A stretch of DNA of 64,000 nucleotides from Lentzea waywayandensis (GCF_900115955.1 NZ_FOYL01000007.1:1-64000), one strand, 5' to 3'; positions 17,572 through 26,582 are shown, counted from the stretch's first letter. Notes: generated by a model from the letters alone, not told the origin. Translations and numbers: made by a program.

Positions 17572-18185
17572 CCCTCTTGCTGCTGGATGTGCCGGGCGAT
17601 CGCCTCAGGCAGCTCGACCGGCAGCGGGGTGCGGGGCGGCATCGGCTGCTCACCGCGGACGACCACGGTGCCGCGCAGCATCTCGCGCAGCGCCTGCGAG
17701 TTCTGCTCGAAGTGCTCTTCGGGACCGGCCGCGACGCCGCGAAGCATCCAGCGCGGGCCGTCGACGCCGACGAAGAGGATCTGCACGCCCTGGTTGCGCG
17801 CGGTGATCTCCTCGCCCCACTCGCCGTTCTCCCGGTTGATGCGGGCGCCGTCCTCCTTGAGGCCGTCGATCAGCTCGGCGCCGACCTCGCGCCAGAGACC
17901 GCCCGACTTCGGCGCGGCGAACGCGCTGACCGTCAGCTGGCCGACGGACGTGAGGACGTGCACGGCACGCACGGAGCCGTTCTGCTGGTCCATCTCGACC
18001 TGCAACTGGGCCTCGTCCGGCATCGGCAGTTGCACGGATCCCAGGTCGAGCCGCTCCACGTCGTCCTGGGGCGCGACCGTCGAGTCCCACGGGCCGTCGA
18101 CGTCGTCGAAGACCTCGTCGTGCTCGGGACCGGTCTCGACCGCCCCCGAGGAGTGACGACCGCGCTTGCGGCGCCTTCCGAACAT
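17568..18185 (-). CDS. DUF3710 family protein
   Basis: A 205-residue protein matching DUF3710, conserved in actinobacteria downstream of dut. A basic start (MFGRRRKRGRHSSG) and an acidic linker precede the conserved domain (about 50-190), with motifs FAAPKSGGLWREV, GEEITARNQGVQILFVGVDG and PRWMLRGVAAGP. No membrane segment is seen, so it is cytoplasmic. The biochemical role is unknown. It lies 4 nt after dut, clearly in one operon, which hints at a link with nucleotide metabolism, but that is inference from position only. Confidence 0.88.
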   Translation of the reverse strand: MFGRRRKRGRHSSGAVETGPEHDEVFDDVDGPWDSTVAPQDDVERLDLGSVQLPMPDEAQLQVEMDQQNGSVRAVHVLTSVGQLTVSAFAAPKSGGLWREVGAELIDGLKEDGARINRENGEWGEEITARNQGVQILFVGVDGPRWMLRGVAAGPEEHFEQNSQALREMLRGTVVVRGEQPMPPRTPLPVELPEAIARHIQQQEG

Positions 18186-18189
18186 GCCC

Positions 18190-18663
18190 CTACCCCTCCG
18201 CCTTCATCCGGGCGAGCACCACGTGCCCGCCGGTCGAGCCATAGCCTCCCGCACCGCGTTCCGTTTCCGGCAACTCGGTGACCTCGCGGAACACCGCGTG
18301 CTCGACGCGTTGCACGACGAGCTGGGCGATCCGGTCGCCCCGCGACAGCGCGATCGGCTCACGGAGATCATGGTTCACGAGGCAAACGCGGATCTCACCG
18401 CGGTAGCCGGAGTCGATCGTGCCGGGCGTGTTCACCACGCTCAGCCCGACCCGCGCGGCCAGTCCGGACCGCGGGTGCACGAACCCGGCGAACCCCTCGG
18501 GCAGCGCGATGGCGACACCGGTGCCGACCACGGCGCGCTCACCTGGTGGAATGACCACGTCCGACGTGGTGACCAGATCAGCGCCCGCGTCGCCATGACG
18601 GGCGTAGGCGGGCACGGGAACCCCCGGATCGAGCCGGGTCAGCAACACCTCGACGCTGGACAC
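18190..18663 (-). CDS. dut: deoxyuridine 5'-triphosphate nucleotidohydrolase (dUTPase)
   Basis: A 157-residue trimeric dUTPase that converts dUTP to dUMP and pyrophosphate, keeping uracil out of DNA and feeding dTMP synthesis. All five family motifs are present: AGADL (I), PRSGLA (II), GTIDSGYRGEIRV (III, with the catalytic Asp and substrate Tyr), RIAQLVVQR (IV) and the glycine-rich RGAGGYGSTG (V). I set the GTG start at 18663, which gives the normal family length; the longer frame upstream lies antisense to the DUF3093 gene. The start is 24 nt from the divergent DUF3093 gene. Confidence 0.96.
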   Translation of the reverse strand: MSSVEVLLTRLDPGVPVPAYARHGDAGADLVTTSDVVIPPGERAVVGTGVAIALPEGFAGFVHPRSGLAARVGLSVVNTPGTIDSGYRGEIRVCLVNHDLREPIALSRGDRIAQLVVQRVEHAVFREVTELPETERGAGGYGSTGGHVVLARMKAEG

Positions 18664-18687
18664 GGCGGCCGAGATTACCCTGACGAC

Positions 18688-19149
18688 GTGAGTGAGACTG
18701 CCGTGACCGCCACTACGACCTTCCGCGAACGCCTGTACGTGACGTGGTGGATCTGGCCGCTGCCGCTGCTCGCGGCCGCGTTGCTGGCCGCCGAGGTGCA
18801 CATGGGCTTCCCCGGCGTCCGTTCCTGGCTGCCGTACGTGATCCTGCTGCCGCTGACGATCGTGCTGATCGTGCGGATGGGATCGACGAAGGTGGAGGTC
18901 GCGGACGGCGAACTGCGCGCGGGTGACGCGCACATCCCGCTGGAGCTGCTCGGCGAGGTCGAGATCATCGCCGCCGAGGACCGCCGCAGGATCATGGGCC
19001 GCGAACTCGACCCGGCGGCGTTCGTCGTGCACCGGGGCTGGGTCAAGCCGCTCGTGCGGGTGCGCGTGACCGACCCGGAGGACCCGACGCCCTACTGGGT
19101 GATCAGCACGCGGCATCCCGACGAGCTCGCCGCCGCGATCAAGTCCTGA
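18688..19149 (+). CDS. DUF3093 family membrane protein
   Basis: A 153-residue protein with two hydrophobic segments (WWIWPLPLLAAALLAAEV, about 20-37, and LPYVILLPLTIVLIVRMG, about 48-65). A cytoplasmic beta-rich domain follows with LDPAAFVVHRGWVKPLVRV and ends PTPYWVISTRHPDELAAAI, the features of DUF3093. GTG start at 18688. In mycobacteria the same gene (Rv2698) is divergent from dut, as here. Function unknown. Confidence 0.85.
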   Translation: MSETAVTATTTFRERLYVTWWIWPLPLLAAALLAAEVHMGFPGVRSWLPYVILLPLTIVLIVRMGSTKVEVADGELRAGDAHIPLELLGEVEIIAAEDRRRIMGRELDPAAFVVHRGWVKPLVRVRVTDPEDPTPYWVISTRHPDELAAAIKS

Positions 19150-19157
19150 GAGAACAC

Positions 19158-19197
19158 AACTGGGCGCCACCCGTGAGGGTGAGCGCCCAGTTCTTTC
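19158..19197. terminator. bidirectional intrinsic terminator
   Basis: Stem AACTGGGCGC (19158-19167) with GCGCCCAGTT (19183-19192); the loop itself contains CACCC/GGGTG. TTCTTTCTTC follows on the plus strand. It lies between the convergent DUF3093 and DUF4193 genes and can serve both. Confidence 0.85.
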
Positions 19198-19212
19198 TTC
19201 GGCGGACTGAAC

Positions 19213-19512
19213 TCAGGCGCAGTCCCGGCAGATGTACGTGCCGCCGTTGTCCTCGGCGAGCCTGCTGCGGTGGTGCACCAGGAAGCACTTCGAGCACGTG
19301 AACTCGTCGGCCTGCTTGGGCAGGACCTTGAACGTGAGCTCCTCACCGGACAGGTCGGCGCCCGGAAGCTCGAAGTTCTCCGCGCTCGCGTCCTCGTCGA
19401 CGTCGACGACGCCGGACTGCGTCTCGTTCCGCCGGGCTTTCAACTCCTCGAGGGAGTCCTCAGCGAGTTCGTCCGCCTCGCTGCGACGCGGCGCGTCGTA
19501 GTCGGTCGCCAT
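19213..19512 (-). CDS. DUF4193 family zinc-ribbon-like protein
   Basis: A 99-residue acidic protein of the actinobacterial DUF4193 family. The N-terminal half (MATDYDAPRRSEADELAEDS) is highly charged. The C-terminal half carries FTCSKCFLVHHRSRLA and YICRDCA, two CxxC knuckles expected to bind zinc. I start at the ATG at 19512, which has AGGGGTG a few bases upstream; an in-frame GTG three codons earlier falls inside that ribosome site. In mycobacteria the family member (Rv2699c) sits next to cei as here. Function is unknown. Confidence 0.86.
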   Translation of the reverse strand: MATDYDAPRRSEADELAEDSLEELKARRNETQSGVVDVDEDASAENFELPGADLSGEELTFKVLPKQADEFTCSKCFLVHHRSRLAEDNGGTYICRDCA

Positions 19513-19584
19513 CTTCTTCACCCCTGCGGTCTACGGAGACTGTTCGTGTCGCTGGTTAACGCTCCAGCGACCTCTTTTGTGCCC

Positions 19585-19846
19585 CACGTCAAGGTGACGT
19601 AGGTCTCGCACACCCGGCGGGCAAGCCAACCCCCTTGACGTGACCGTCGGCTTGATCGAAATGTGTGCGGAGCGCGCAGAGGGTAGCTCATTGCCCAGGT
19701 GGCTCGTCATCGGGTTACCCCTTACCGACCGGACGGGTGACACAACCTTTCTACGCTGGACCGATACCCTGTGCGGGAGCACGTGCGCTCTGGCGTGCAA
19801 CCTGACGCCGGACCGGTACCGTCCTGACTGTGAGCAATCAGGACGG
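19585..19846. promoter_or_regulatory. inverted repeats in the DUF4193-cei intergenic region
   Basis: The 422-bp gene-free stretch 19513-19934 lies between two divergent genes. It contains a 10-bp inverted repeat, CACGTCAAGG (19585-19594) and CCTTGACGTG (19633-19642), a possible operator pair; TTGACG within the right copy resembles a -35 box but no good -10 follows. A hairpin CCGTCCTGA / TCAGGACGG (19819-19827 / 19838-19846) lies in the leader of cei. No other feature is visible in this stretch. Confidence 0.35.
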
Positions 19847-19934
19847 TGCGTTCGGTCACGCACGTCAGGGCGCGCAACAGCCGGGCAGGGCCTAGGCTGA
19901 TCTCAGGGGACGGATCACGGGGAGGGCTTCGAAC

Positions 19935-20657
19935 GTGGGATCCGCATCGGGAAGCTTGACGCCTTACAAGAGGCGTCGGCCCGTGCCCGCGCTCGTCCTG
20001 TTCGCGGTGCTGTTGGTCAGTTCCGTGTTCGTGTGGGTGAAGGTGCTCGGCAACGCGAGCGACGTGGACGCGGCCATCAAGTGCAACGCGCCCGGCAACG
20101 TCGCGACGACGTCCTCGGCGGTCGCGGGGGCCGATCCGGCCGCCACGTCGACGGCACCGCCTCCGGCACTGGGCACCGTCCTGGAGCACGACGCGCTCGA
20201 CCGCACGAACCCGGTGCCGGTCGGCGAGGTCAACTTCAAGGTCGTCAACGCCTCGACGCAGCGCAACCACGCCAAGGCCGTCGCGACGATGTTCACCGAG
20301 CTCGGCCTGAAGCAGGCGGCCGACCCCGGCAACGACCTGGTCTACCCGGCAGGCGACATGAACTGCCGCGGCCAGATCCGCTTCGGCGCGCCCGGAGCGT
20401 CGGCCGCGAGGACGCTGTCGCTGCTGGAGCCGTGCCTGGAGCTCGTGCGCGACGACCGCCAGGACGCCACCCTCGACATCGCGATCGGCAAGAAGTTCGA
20501 CGAGGTCAAGCCGAACAGCGACGCCCGCAAGGTGCTCGACCAGCTCAAGGAGTGGGCCGAGCAGCAGCCGGAGCAGCAGGGCGGTCAGGTGGCCGCGGCC
20601 GCCCCGCCGACGCTCAACGCCGACAGCCTGGCCGGCGCGCGCGAAGTGACCTGCTGA
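19935..20657 (+). CDS. cei: envelope integrity protein Cei (LytR_C domain)
   Basis: A 240-residue membrane-anchored extracytoplasmic protein. A basic cytoplasmic N-terminus (SLTPYKRRRPVPA) leads into one membrane segment (ALVLFAVLLVSSVFVWVKVL, about 20-39), then a proline/alanine linker and a LytR_C domain (about 92-225) with VNFKVVNASTQRNHAKAVA. Four cysteines in the extracytoplasmic part could form disulfides. The GTG start has GGGAGGG upstream. In mycobacteria the homologue at this position (Rv2700) is required for normal cell-envelope permeability. It is divergent from DUF4193 and 31 nt upstream of the PH-domain gene. Confidence 0.87.
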   Translation: MGSASGSLTPYKRRRPVPALVLFAVLLVSSVFVWVKVLGNASDVDAAIKCNAPGNVATTSSAVAGADPAATSTAPPPALGTVLEHDALDRTNPVPVGEVNFKVVNASTQRNHAKAVATMFTELGLKQAADPGNDLVYPAGDMNCRGQIRFGAPGASAARTLSLLEPCLELVRDDRQDATLDIAIGKKFDEVKPNSDARKVLDQLKEWAEQQPEQQGGQVAAAAPPTLNADSLAGAREVTC

Positions 20658-20688
20658 CTTCTCGCCGGGCCCGCGCTACCTTGCGCGC

Positions 20689-21222
20689 ATGGGGGTTGAT
20701 CTTCTTCCGGAGGAGCACGTCCTCTGGCAGGGCGAACCGGCGAAGCACTCGGTGTTCCTGCGCCCGGACCTGACGTGGATCCGTTTCAGCCTGAAGTTCC
20801 ACGCCGTCCTGATCCTGCTCGTCGTGGTGGTGGCCGCCGCGGCACACGGGTGGGCGGACTACCTCGGCAGCTGGTCCGACGTGTTCGGCGTGTGCACGGG
20901 GTTCGCGGTGCTCGGCCTGCTCGGTATTGCCGAACCGTTCGTCTGGCGCTACCAGACGCTGCGCCGCACGACCTACTACGTGACCGACCAGCGCGTCGTG
21001 TCCGTGCCTGGCCGCCGAGCAAGGTCTGCGCCGCTCACCGAGATCGGCTATCTGGCGTTCACCGAGGAGCCCGGCGGCTCCGGCCACATCCGGCTCGACA
21101 GCCGGGTCATGCCGGACGGTTACGGCAACGGGACGGTGGCCGAGTTGATCCACGTCCCGGACGTCCACGAGGTCGTCACCCTCATCTCCACGCTGACCGG
21201 ACAGCCCGCTAACCGACGTTGA
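20689..21222 (+). CDS. PH-domain membrane protein
   Basis: A 177-residue protein beginning MGVDLLPEEHVLWQGEPAKH, the usual opening of bacterial PH-domain (bPH_2-type) membrane proteins. Two hydrophobic segments (about 38-57 and 68-85) precede a C-terminal beta-rich domain with TTYYVTDQRVVSVPGRR. Function unknown; family members are often paired with envelope genes, in keeping with cei 31 nt upstream. It is not at this place in the mycobacterial order as I remember it, so it is a local addition. The 3' end runs directly into a set of nested palindromes. Confidence 0.75.
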   Translation: MGVDLLPEEHVLWQGEPAKHSVFLRPDLTWIRFSLKFHAVLILLVVVVAAAAHGWADYLGSWSDVFGVCTGFAVLGLLGIAEPFVWRYQTLRRTTYYVTDQRVVSVPGRRARSAPLTEIGYLAFTEEPGGSGHIRLDSRVMPDGYGNGTVAELIHVPDVHEVVTLISTLTGQPANRR

Positions 21223-21252
21223 CTGGTCAACATCAACGTTGACTGGATCAAC
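21218..21252. repeat. nested GTTGAC/GTCAAC palindromes
   Basis: GTTGACTGGTCAAC (21218-21231) is followed by a second near-copy, GTTGACTGGATCAAC (21238-21252), so the RNA could fold either as two small hairpins or as one using GTCAAC (21226-21231) with GTTGAC (21238-21243). It overlaps the stop codon of the PH-domain gene and ends 14 bases before the 46-bp palindrome. Confidence 0.6.
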
Positions 21253-21266
21253 CTCGAAACCGCCCC

Positions 21267-21312
21267 TTGTGCAAAAGACGTTTGCGGACGTCCGCAAACG
21301 TCTTTTGCACAA
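21267..21312. repeat. hairpin-forming intergenic repeat, copy 2 (perfect 46-bp palindrome)
   Basis: The left arm 21267-21289 reads TTGTGCAAAAGACGTTTGCG then GAC. The right arm 21290-21312 is its exact reverse complement, with no unpaired loop. It shares the core ACGTTTGCGGAC and the TGCAA/TTGCA ends with the copies at 15.5 and 51.6 kb. The AT-rich CCGATATATCAG follows immediately (21313-21324). Placed between two convergent genes it could act as a two-way terminator, but an unlooped palindrome this long is atypical for one. Confidence 0.85.
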
Positions 21313-21342
21313 CCGATATATCAGCGCTCTGACCTGCGGTTT

Positions 21343-22137
21343 TCAGACCTTGCCGTAGCCGGACTCGGCGAGCGCGCTGTACAGGGCGTCGGCGATGCCG
21401 GGTGTCGCGGCGAACGTCGCGTCCTCCCCCAGTTCGGGAGAGGAGCCCGGCAGCCGCACGACCGCACCGGCCTCCGCGGCGATCAGCCCGCCGGCCGCCC
21501 AGTCCCACCGGCCGAGCGCGTGCTCCGTGTAGGCGTCGAGCCGGCCGGCGGCCACCGAGCAGAGGTCCAGCGACGCGGCACCGGCCCGGCGCAGGTCACG
21601 CACCCGAGTCGACATCCGCGCCCACGCGTCGGCCTGGCGCTGACGCCGCTCCGGCCGGTAGGCGAACCCGTACCCCAGCAATGAGAGCGACAGGTCGGTC
21701 GTCGCGGAGACGCGTAGCGGCTCACCGTCCAAGAAGGAGCCGTAGCCGCGTGCGGCGGTCCACACACGGCCGGTCGCCGGTTCCACCACGGCGCCCGCGA
21801 CGGACTCGCCGTCGAGCTGCGCTGCGATCGACACCGAGTACCAGGGGATTCCGTAGAGGTAGTTGACGGTGCCGTCGATGGGGTCGACCACCCAGGTCAG
21901 ACCCTCGACGACGGTTCCGCCCTCCTCCTCGCCGAGCACCGGCTCGCCGGGGCGCAACTCGGAAAGACGCGTCCGGACGAGTTGTTCTGAGGCGCGGTCG
22001 GCGGCGGTCACCACGTCCGTCGAGGTGCTCTTGGTGTCGAACGAGATGACGGCGGAAGCACGCATGCGCTGAACAAGTGCGCCCGCTTCCCGCCCGATGG
22101 TCGTCGCGATGTCAACGAGTGGCCGGGGATCGAACAC
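21343..22137 (-). CDS. suhB: inositol monophosphatase family protein
   Basis: A 264-residue Mg-dependent phosphatase expected to hydrolyse inositol 1-phosphate, feeding inositol lipids and mycothiol in actinobacteria. Metal-site residues are visible: Glu70-Glu71 (LGEEEG), and Asp85 and Asp88 in VVDPIDGTVNYLYGIP. The second signature, GRWDWAAGGLIAAEAGAVV, lies near residue 212. Length matches the family. The gene is divergent from ppgK and its 3' end faces the PH-domain gene across the 46-bp palindrome. Mycobacteria have suhB in the same place (Rv2701c). Confidence 0.93.
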   Translation of the reverse strand: MFDPRPLVDIATTIGREAGALVQRMRASAVISFDTKSTSTDVVTAADRASEQLVRTRLSELRPGEPVLGEEEGGTVVEGLTWVVDPIDGTVNYLYGIPWYSVSIAAQLDGESVAGAVVEPATGRVWTAARGYGSFLDGEPLRVSATTDLSLSLLGYGFAYRPERRQRQADAWARMSTRVRDLRRAGAASLDLCSVAAGRLDAYTEHALGRWDWAAGGLIAAEAGAVVRLPGSSPELGEDATFAATPGIADALYSALAESGYGKV

Positions 22138-22252
22138 GACCGGTTCCCTCCTGCGTCACTAGCACGGGACTATCGGACAACGTCAGGCTAATGTCTGCGC
22201 ACCACAGGTACTGAATCGAAGCCAGCAGGATCGAGTAGGAAGGACCACGGGG

Positions 22253-23014
22253 ATGGGCATCACCCGCGGGTTCGGTGTGGACATCGGCGGCTCCGGCGTC
22301 AAGGGCGGCCTGGTCGACCTCGAAGCAGGAGCACTGGACGGCGAACGCATGCGGATCCCCACGCCCCAGCCTTCGACACCGGAGGCGGTGGCGGAGGTCG
22401 TCGCGGAGATCGTCGAGAAGTTCCAGTGGGACGGCCCGGTCGGCGTCACGCTGCCGTGCGTGGTCAAGCACGGTGTCGCCCTCAGCGCCGCGAACGTGGA
22501 CAAGGGCTGGATCAACTGCGACGCCCAGCAGCTCTTCGCCGAGCGCCTCAAGCGCAGGCCGGAGGACATCGTCGTGATGAACGACGCGGACGCGGCCGGC
22601 ATCGCGGAGATGTCGTTCGGCGCGGGCGTCGGCAAGAACGGGACTGTGGTCCTGCTGACGTTCGGCACGGGCATCGGCAGCGCGGTGTTCCTCGACGGCA
22701 AGCTCGTCCCGAACACCGAGTTCGGCCACCTCCAGGTCGACGGGCACGACGCGGAATCGCGCGCGGCCGCCTCCGTGAAGGAGGACAAGGGCCTGTCCTG
22801 GGAGGAGTGGACGCCCAGGGTCAGCCGGTACGTCAACGTGCTCGAGGACCTCATCTGGCCCGACCTCGTCATCGCGGGCGGTGGCGTGAGCAAGAAGGCG
22901 CACAAGTGGTTGCCGTTGCTCGAGGTCCGCACCGAGGTCGTCGCCGCCGCGCTCAAGAACGACGCGGGCATCGTCGGTGCCGCGTGGGCCGCCGCGCACG
23001 GCGTCAGGCCTTGA
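22253..23014 (+). CDS. ppgK: polyphosphate glucokinase
   Basis: A 253-residue ROK-fold kinase that phosphorylates glucose using inorganic polyphosphate (and usually ATP). Seen in the sequence: the phosphate loop DIGGSGVKG (10-18), the second phosphate motif TFGTGIGSA, the sugar-binding NDADAAG and EFGHLQV, and the late VIAGGGVSKK. No DNA-binding domain precedes it, which separates it from ROK repressors. An AGGAAGGACCACGGGG ribosome site precedes the ATG. It is divergent from suhB and lies directly upstream of sigA, as in mycobacteria (Rv2702). Confidence 0.95.
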   Translation: MGITRGFGVDIGGSGVKGGLVDLEAGALDGERMRIPTPQPSTPEAVAEVVAEIVEKFQWDGPVGVTLPCVVKHGVALSAANVDKGWINCDAQQLFAERLKRRPEDIVVMNDADAAGIAEMSFGAGVGKNGTVVLLTFGTGIGSAVFLDGKLVPNTEFGHLQVDGHDAESRAAASVKEDKGLSWEEWTPRVSRYVNVLEDLIWPDLVIAGGGVSKKAHKWLPLLEVRTEVVAAALKNDAGIVGAAWAAAHGVRP

Positions 23015-23232
23015 CGAGCGTTCGACACCGAAACGTGTCCGACTCGATCTAGCTGCGAGAACGCAGGTGAGAGCGCCTCGAAGCACCTCGGGGCGCAACA
23101 CCGAGTCACGGACGTCGTTACAATGGAACGCACACCCGCCAAGCAAGATCGGCGGGGAGATCCCCCGAACTCTGGCGACCGAGGTTTCGCGCCCTCTGGT
23201 TTGCCTTGAACGACCGTCGCGAAAGGGCGTAC

Positions 23233-24552
<1,320 letters not shown>

Positions 24553-24574
24553 GTCTTACCCAGTCATACGCACA

Positions 24575-24612
24575 CAGCCCCGCACCGGTTCGGTGCGGGG
24601 CTGTTGTGTTTT
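24575..24612 (+). terminator. intrinsic terminator of sigA
   Basis: Stem CAGCCCCGCACC (24575-24586) with GGTGCGGGGCTG (24592-24603), loop GGTTC, followed by TTGTGTTTT. It begins 22 nt after the sigA stop and should end the sigA transcript. Confidence 0.9.
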
Positions 24613-24632
24613 GCCGTGTGCTTTCCTGCGGC

Positions 24633-25238
24633 ATGATCCTCGCCCGGCTTCCGGTGGACGAACAGGCCGACGCGCTGCGCTCCGTCCTCGCTCGCAACGA
24701 GGTCCTCGTGGAGGTCCTGCGCGGCGCCGCCGGACTGGACCTCCCGGGGTGGTACCTGACCGCCGGGTGCGTGTTCCAGACGGTGTGGAACGTGGTCACC
24801 GGCCGGTCGCCGACCGACGGCATCAGGGACTACGACCTGTTCTACTTCGACGACTCCGATCTCGGCTGGGACGCCGAGAACGAGGTCATCCAGGCCGGTG
24901 AGCGCGCGTTCGCCGATCTGCCCGCGGTCGTCGAGATCCGCAACGAGGCGCGTGTGCACCTCTGGTACGAGGATCATTTCGGGGTTCCGTGCGCGCCCTA
25001 CACGTCCACCGAGGCAGCCATCGACTCGTTCGCGGCGACCACGTGCTGCCTGGGTGTGCGCCTCGAAACCAACGGCAAGTGGCGCGTCTACGCGCCGCAC
25101 GGCCTCGCTGACGTGTTCAACCTCGTCGTCCGCCCCAATCCCGTGCTCGCTCCCCGTGCCGTCTACGACGCCAAGACCACGCGCTGGCGGGGGCAGTGGC
25201 CGGAGCTCACCGTGCTGCCCTGGCCTGAGCAGGCCTGA
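24633..25238 (+). CDS. nucleotidyltransferase-like protein (NTP_transf_6 type)
   Basis: A 201-residue soluble protein with the pattern of the NTP_transf_6 (formerly DUF925) family. GWYLTAGCVFQTVWN is followed by the acidic pair in IRDYDLFYFDDSDLGWD, equivalent to the metal-binding D-x-D of the polymerase-beta fold. Later motifs are VEIRNEARVHLWYEDHFG and RVYAPHGLADVFNLVVRPN. Family members are assumed to transfer nucleotidyl groups, but substrates are not known. The ATG at 24633 lacks a strong ribosome site; an upstream in-frame start would lie inside the sigA terminator. It stands alone after sigA. Confidence 0.78.
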   Translation: MILARLPVDEQADALRSVLARNEVLVEVLRGAAGLDLPGWYLTAGCVFQTVWNVVTGRSPTDGIRDYDLFYFDDSDLGWDAENEVIQAGERAFADLPAVVEIRNEARVHLWYEDHFGVPCAPYTSTEAAIDSFAATTCCLGVRLETNGKWRVYAPHGLADVFNLVVRPNPVLAPRAVYDAKTTRWRGQWPELTVLPWPEQA

Positions 25239-25371
25239 TCGTGCGCATGCGAAAGATGAGTACCCCTGTACTCATGTGCCGCCAATGCATCCGCGACACC
25301 ATCAGTGTGTGGCTGTGCCGGAGGGGTGCACAGGGACAGTTCCGGACACCGGAACGAGGGGGCTGGAAAAC

Positions 25372-25914
25372 ATGGGCAGGTCTGTACTCGAAGGGGCTTT
25401 CTCACTGCTGGACAAGCTGATGGACGAGGGTGAGCTGGGGCTCACGCAACTCGCTGATCGCTGCGCCATGCCGAAGACGACGGTGCATCGCCTTCTGGAG
25501 CAGATGGAGGACCTGGGCGCCGTGGAGAACGTGCGCGGCCGCTACCGCATCGGCGCGCAGATGTTCCGGCTCGGGCAGGCCTGGGAACCTGCTCCGGGCA
25601 TTCTGCGGGTGGCGCGACAGCCGTTGCGGGCGCTGTCCGCGACGATCAGGACGTCGACGATCCTCGCGGTGCCGCGGCGGGACCGGGTGCTGGTAGCGGC
25701 GGCGAGCATCGTGCGGGCCGAGGACGTGGCCCGGCTGCGGCCGGGGGCGACGGTGCCGGCGGGCATGGAGTTCGTCAGCGCTCCGGTGCGCTCACCGTCC
25801 AGCAGCGTCATCGGCACGGTGTCCGCGGTGCTCGACAACGGGCGCAGCGCCACGGCCCTGAGGGAGGCCGTGGGGCACGCCGCACGAGCGATCAGCGCCG
25901 CCCTCGCGAGCTGA
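25372..25914 (+). CDS. short IclR-like helix-turn-helix regulator
   Basis: A 180-residue protein. The first 65 residues form an IclR-type winged helix (EGAFSLLDKLMDEGELGLTQ, then CAMPKTTVHRLLEQMEDLGA and RYRIGAQMFRLG). Normal IclR proteins are about 250 residues with a ligand-binding domain of about 170; here only about 110 residues follow, ending ATALREAVGHAARAISAALA. The effector domain is therefore shortened. The longer upstream open frame is antisense-like filler over the previous gene; GAGGGGG lies upstream of the chosen ATG. It may be a degenerate regulator or one adapted to a small ligand; targets unknown. Confidence 0.72.
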   Translation: MGRSVLEGAFSLLDKLMDEGELGLTQLADRCAMPKTTVHRLLEQMEDLGAVENVRGRYRIGAQMFRLGQAWEPAPGILRVARQPLRALSATIRTSTILAVPRRDRVLVAAASIVRAEDVARLRPGATVPAGMEFVSAPVRSPSSSVIGTVSAVLDNGRSATALREAVGHAARAISAALAS

Positions 25915-26190
25915 TCGAGCGGGCCCGAGCAAGCGTTCGATCGGGAGTTTGATCACGGTTCCGCGTCCGAATCGTGGGACGTTCGTGACCTGTTCGCGGA
26001 GGGCGGACAAGGGCAAGCGATATCACACTCCCGGTCGCACGCAACCGACCGGATGGCCCGAACGTGCTGCTCCACCAGCGGGTTTCCGGTTGCTCAGCGT
26101 GCGTGTCAAGACGGTGAACCGGTGGCAAATACATGTGTAAGCCTGCTGCGGCCGGGTAAATCCGAGAGTGACGCGAGTCGCCACGTACAC

Positions 26191-26219
26191 GGGAACACTG
26201 ACTATCGCCGAAACGTCTG
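26191..26219 (+). promoter_or_regulatory. candidate ECF-sigma promoter for the DUF7455 gene
   Basis: GGGAAC (26191-26196), 17 nt, then CGTCTG (26214-26219), the pattern of extracytoplasmic-stress sigma factors in actinobacteria. It lies about 110 nt before the DUF7455 start and is closely similar in layout to the site before sigB at 55663. The rest of the 417-bp gene-free stretch 25915-26331 shows no gene and no strong hairpin. Confidence 0.4.
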
Positions 26220-26331
26220 TCAGAGTGGAGCCAGCGAGCACCGCGCACCTGCCAGGGGCGCTGTGGTCGCAGCTTGGTAAGAGGGCACCGGAACACCTCA
26301 GTTCCGTTGCCGGGACGGAGGGAGATTCATC

Positions 26332-26511
26332 ATGACTGCAGCACTCACCCGCCCCGAGTTGACCGCTGCCGACCGCTGCGACCGCTGCGGGGCTGCTGCC
26401 CAGGTTCGCGCTTTGCTCCCGTCCGGGGGCGAGCTGCTGTTCTGCGGGCACCACGCCCGGGCGCACAGTGAGAAATTGCGCGAACTCGCTGCTGAAATTC
26501 AGCAGGGCTGA
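26332..26511 (+). CDS. small zinc-knuckle protein, DUF7455 type
   Basis: A 59-residue protein: MTAALTRPELTAADRCDRC, then GGELLFCGHHARAHSEKL. The CxxC and the later CxHH pattern suggest one bound zinc ion. This small family (DUF7455 in current databases, from memory) is common in actinobacteria. The ATG is well supported by GGAGGGAG about 10 nt upstream. A possible stress-sigma promoter lies about 110 nt upstream and a strong terminator follows, so it is a single-gene unit. Function unknown. Confidence 0.85.
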   Translation: MTAALTRPELTAADRCDRCGAAAQVRALLPSGGELLFCGHHARAHSEKLRELAAEIQQG

Positions 26512-26533
26512 CTTCCACCCCACCTAGCCGCTC

Positions 26534-26575
26534 GGGGCGGAGATCCTCCAGGGATCTCCGCCCCCTTCGCTTCTC
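26534..26575. terminator. bidirectional intrinsic terminator
   Basis: Stem GGGGCGGAGATCC (26534-26546) with GGATCTCCGCCCC (26552-26564) and a 5-nt loop, followed by CTTCGCTTCT. It separates the DUF7455 gene from the convergent ROK gene. Confidence 0.85.
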
Positions 26576-26582
26576 CGGGCTT

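Noticed and set aside
21218..21312. Possible CRISPR or tandem-repeat array
   Set aside because: Units are palindromes next to each other with no regular spacers.
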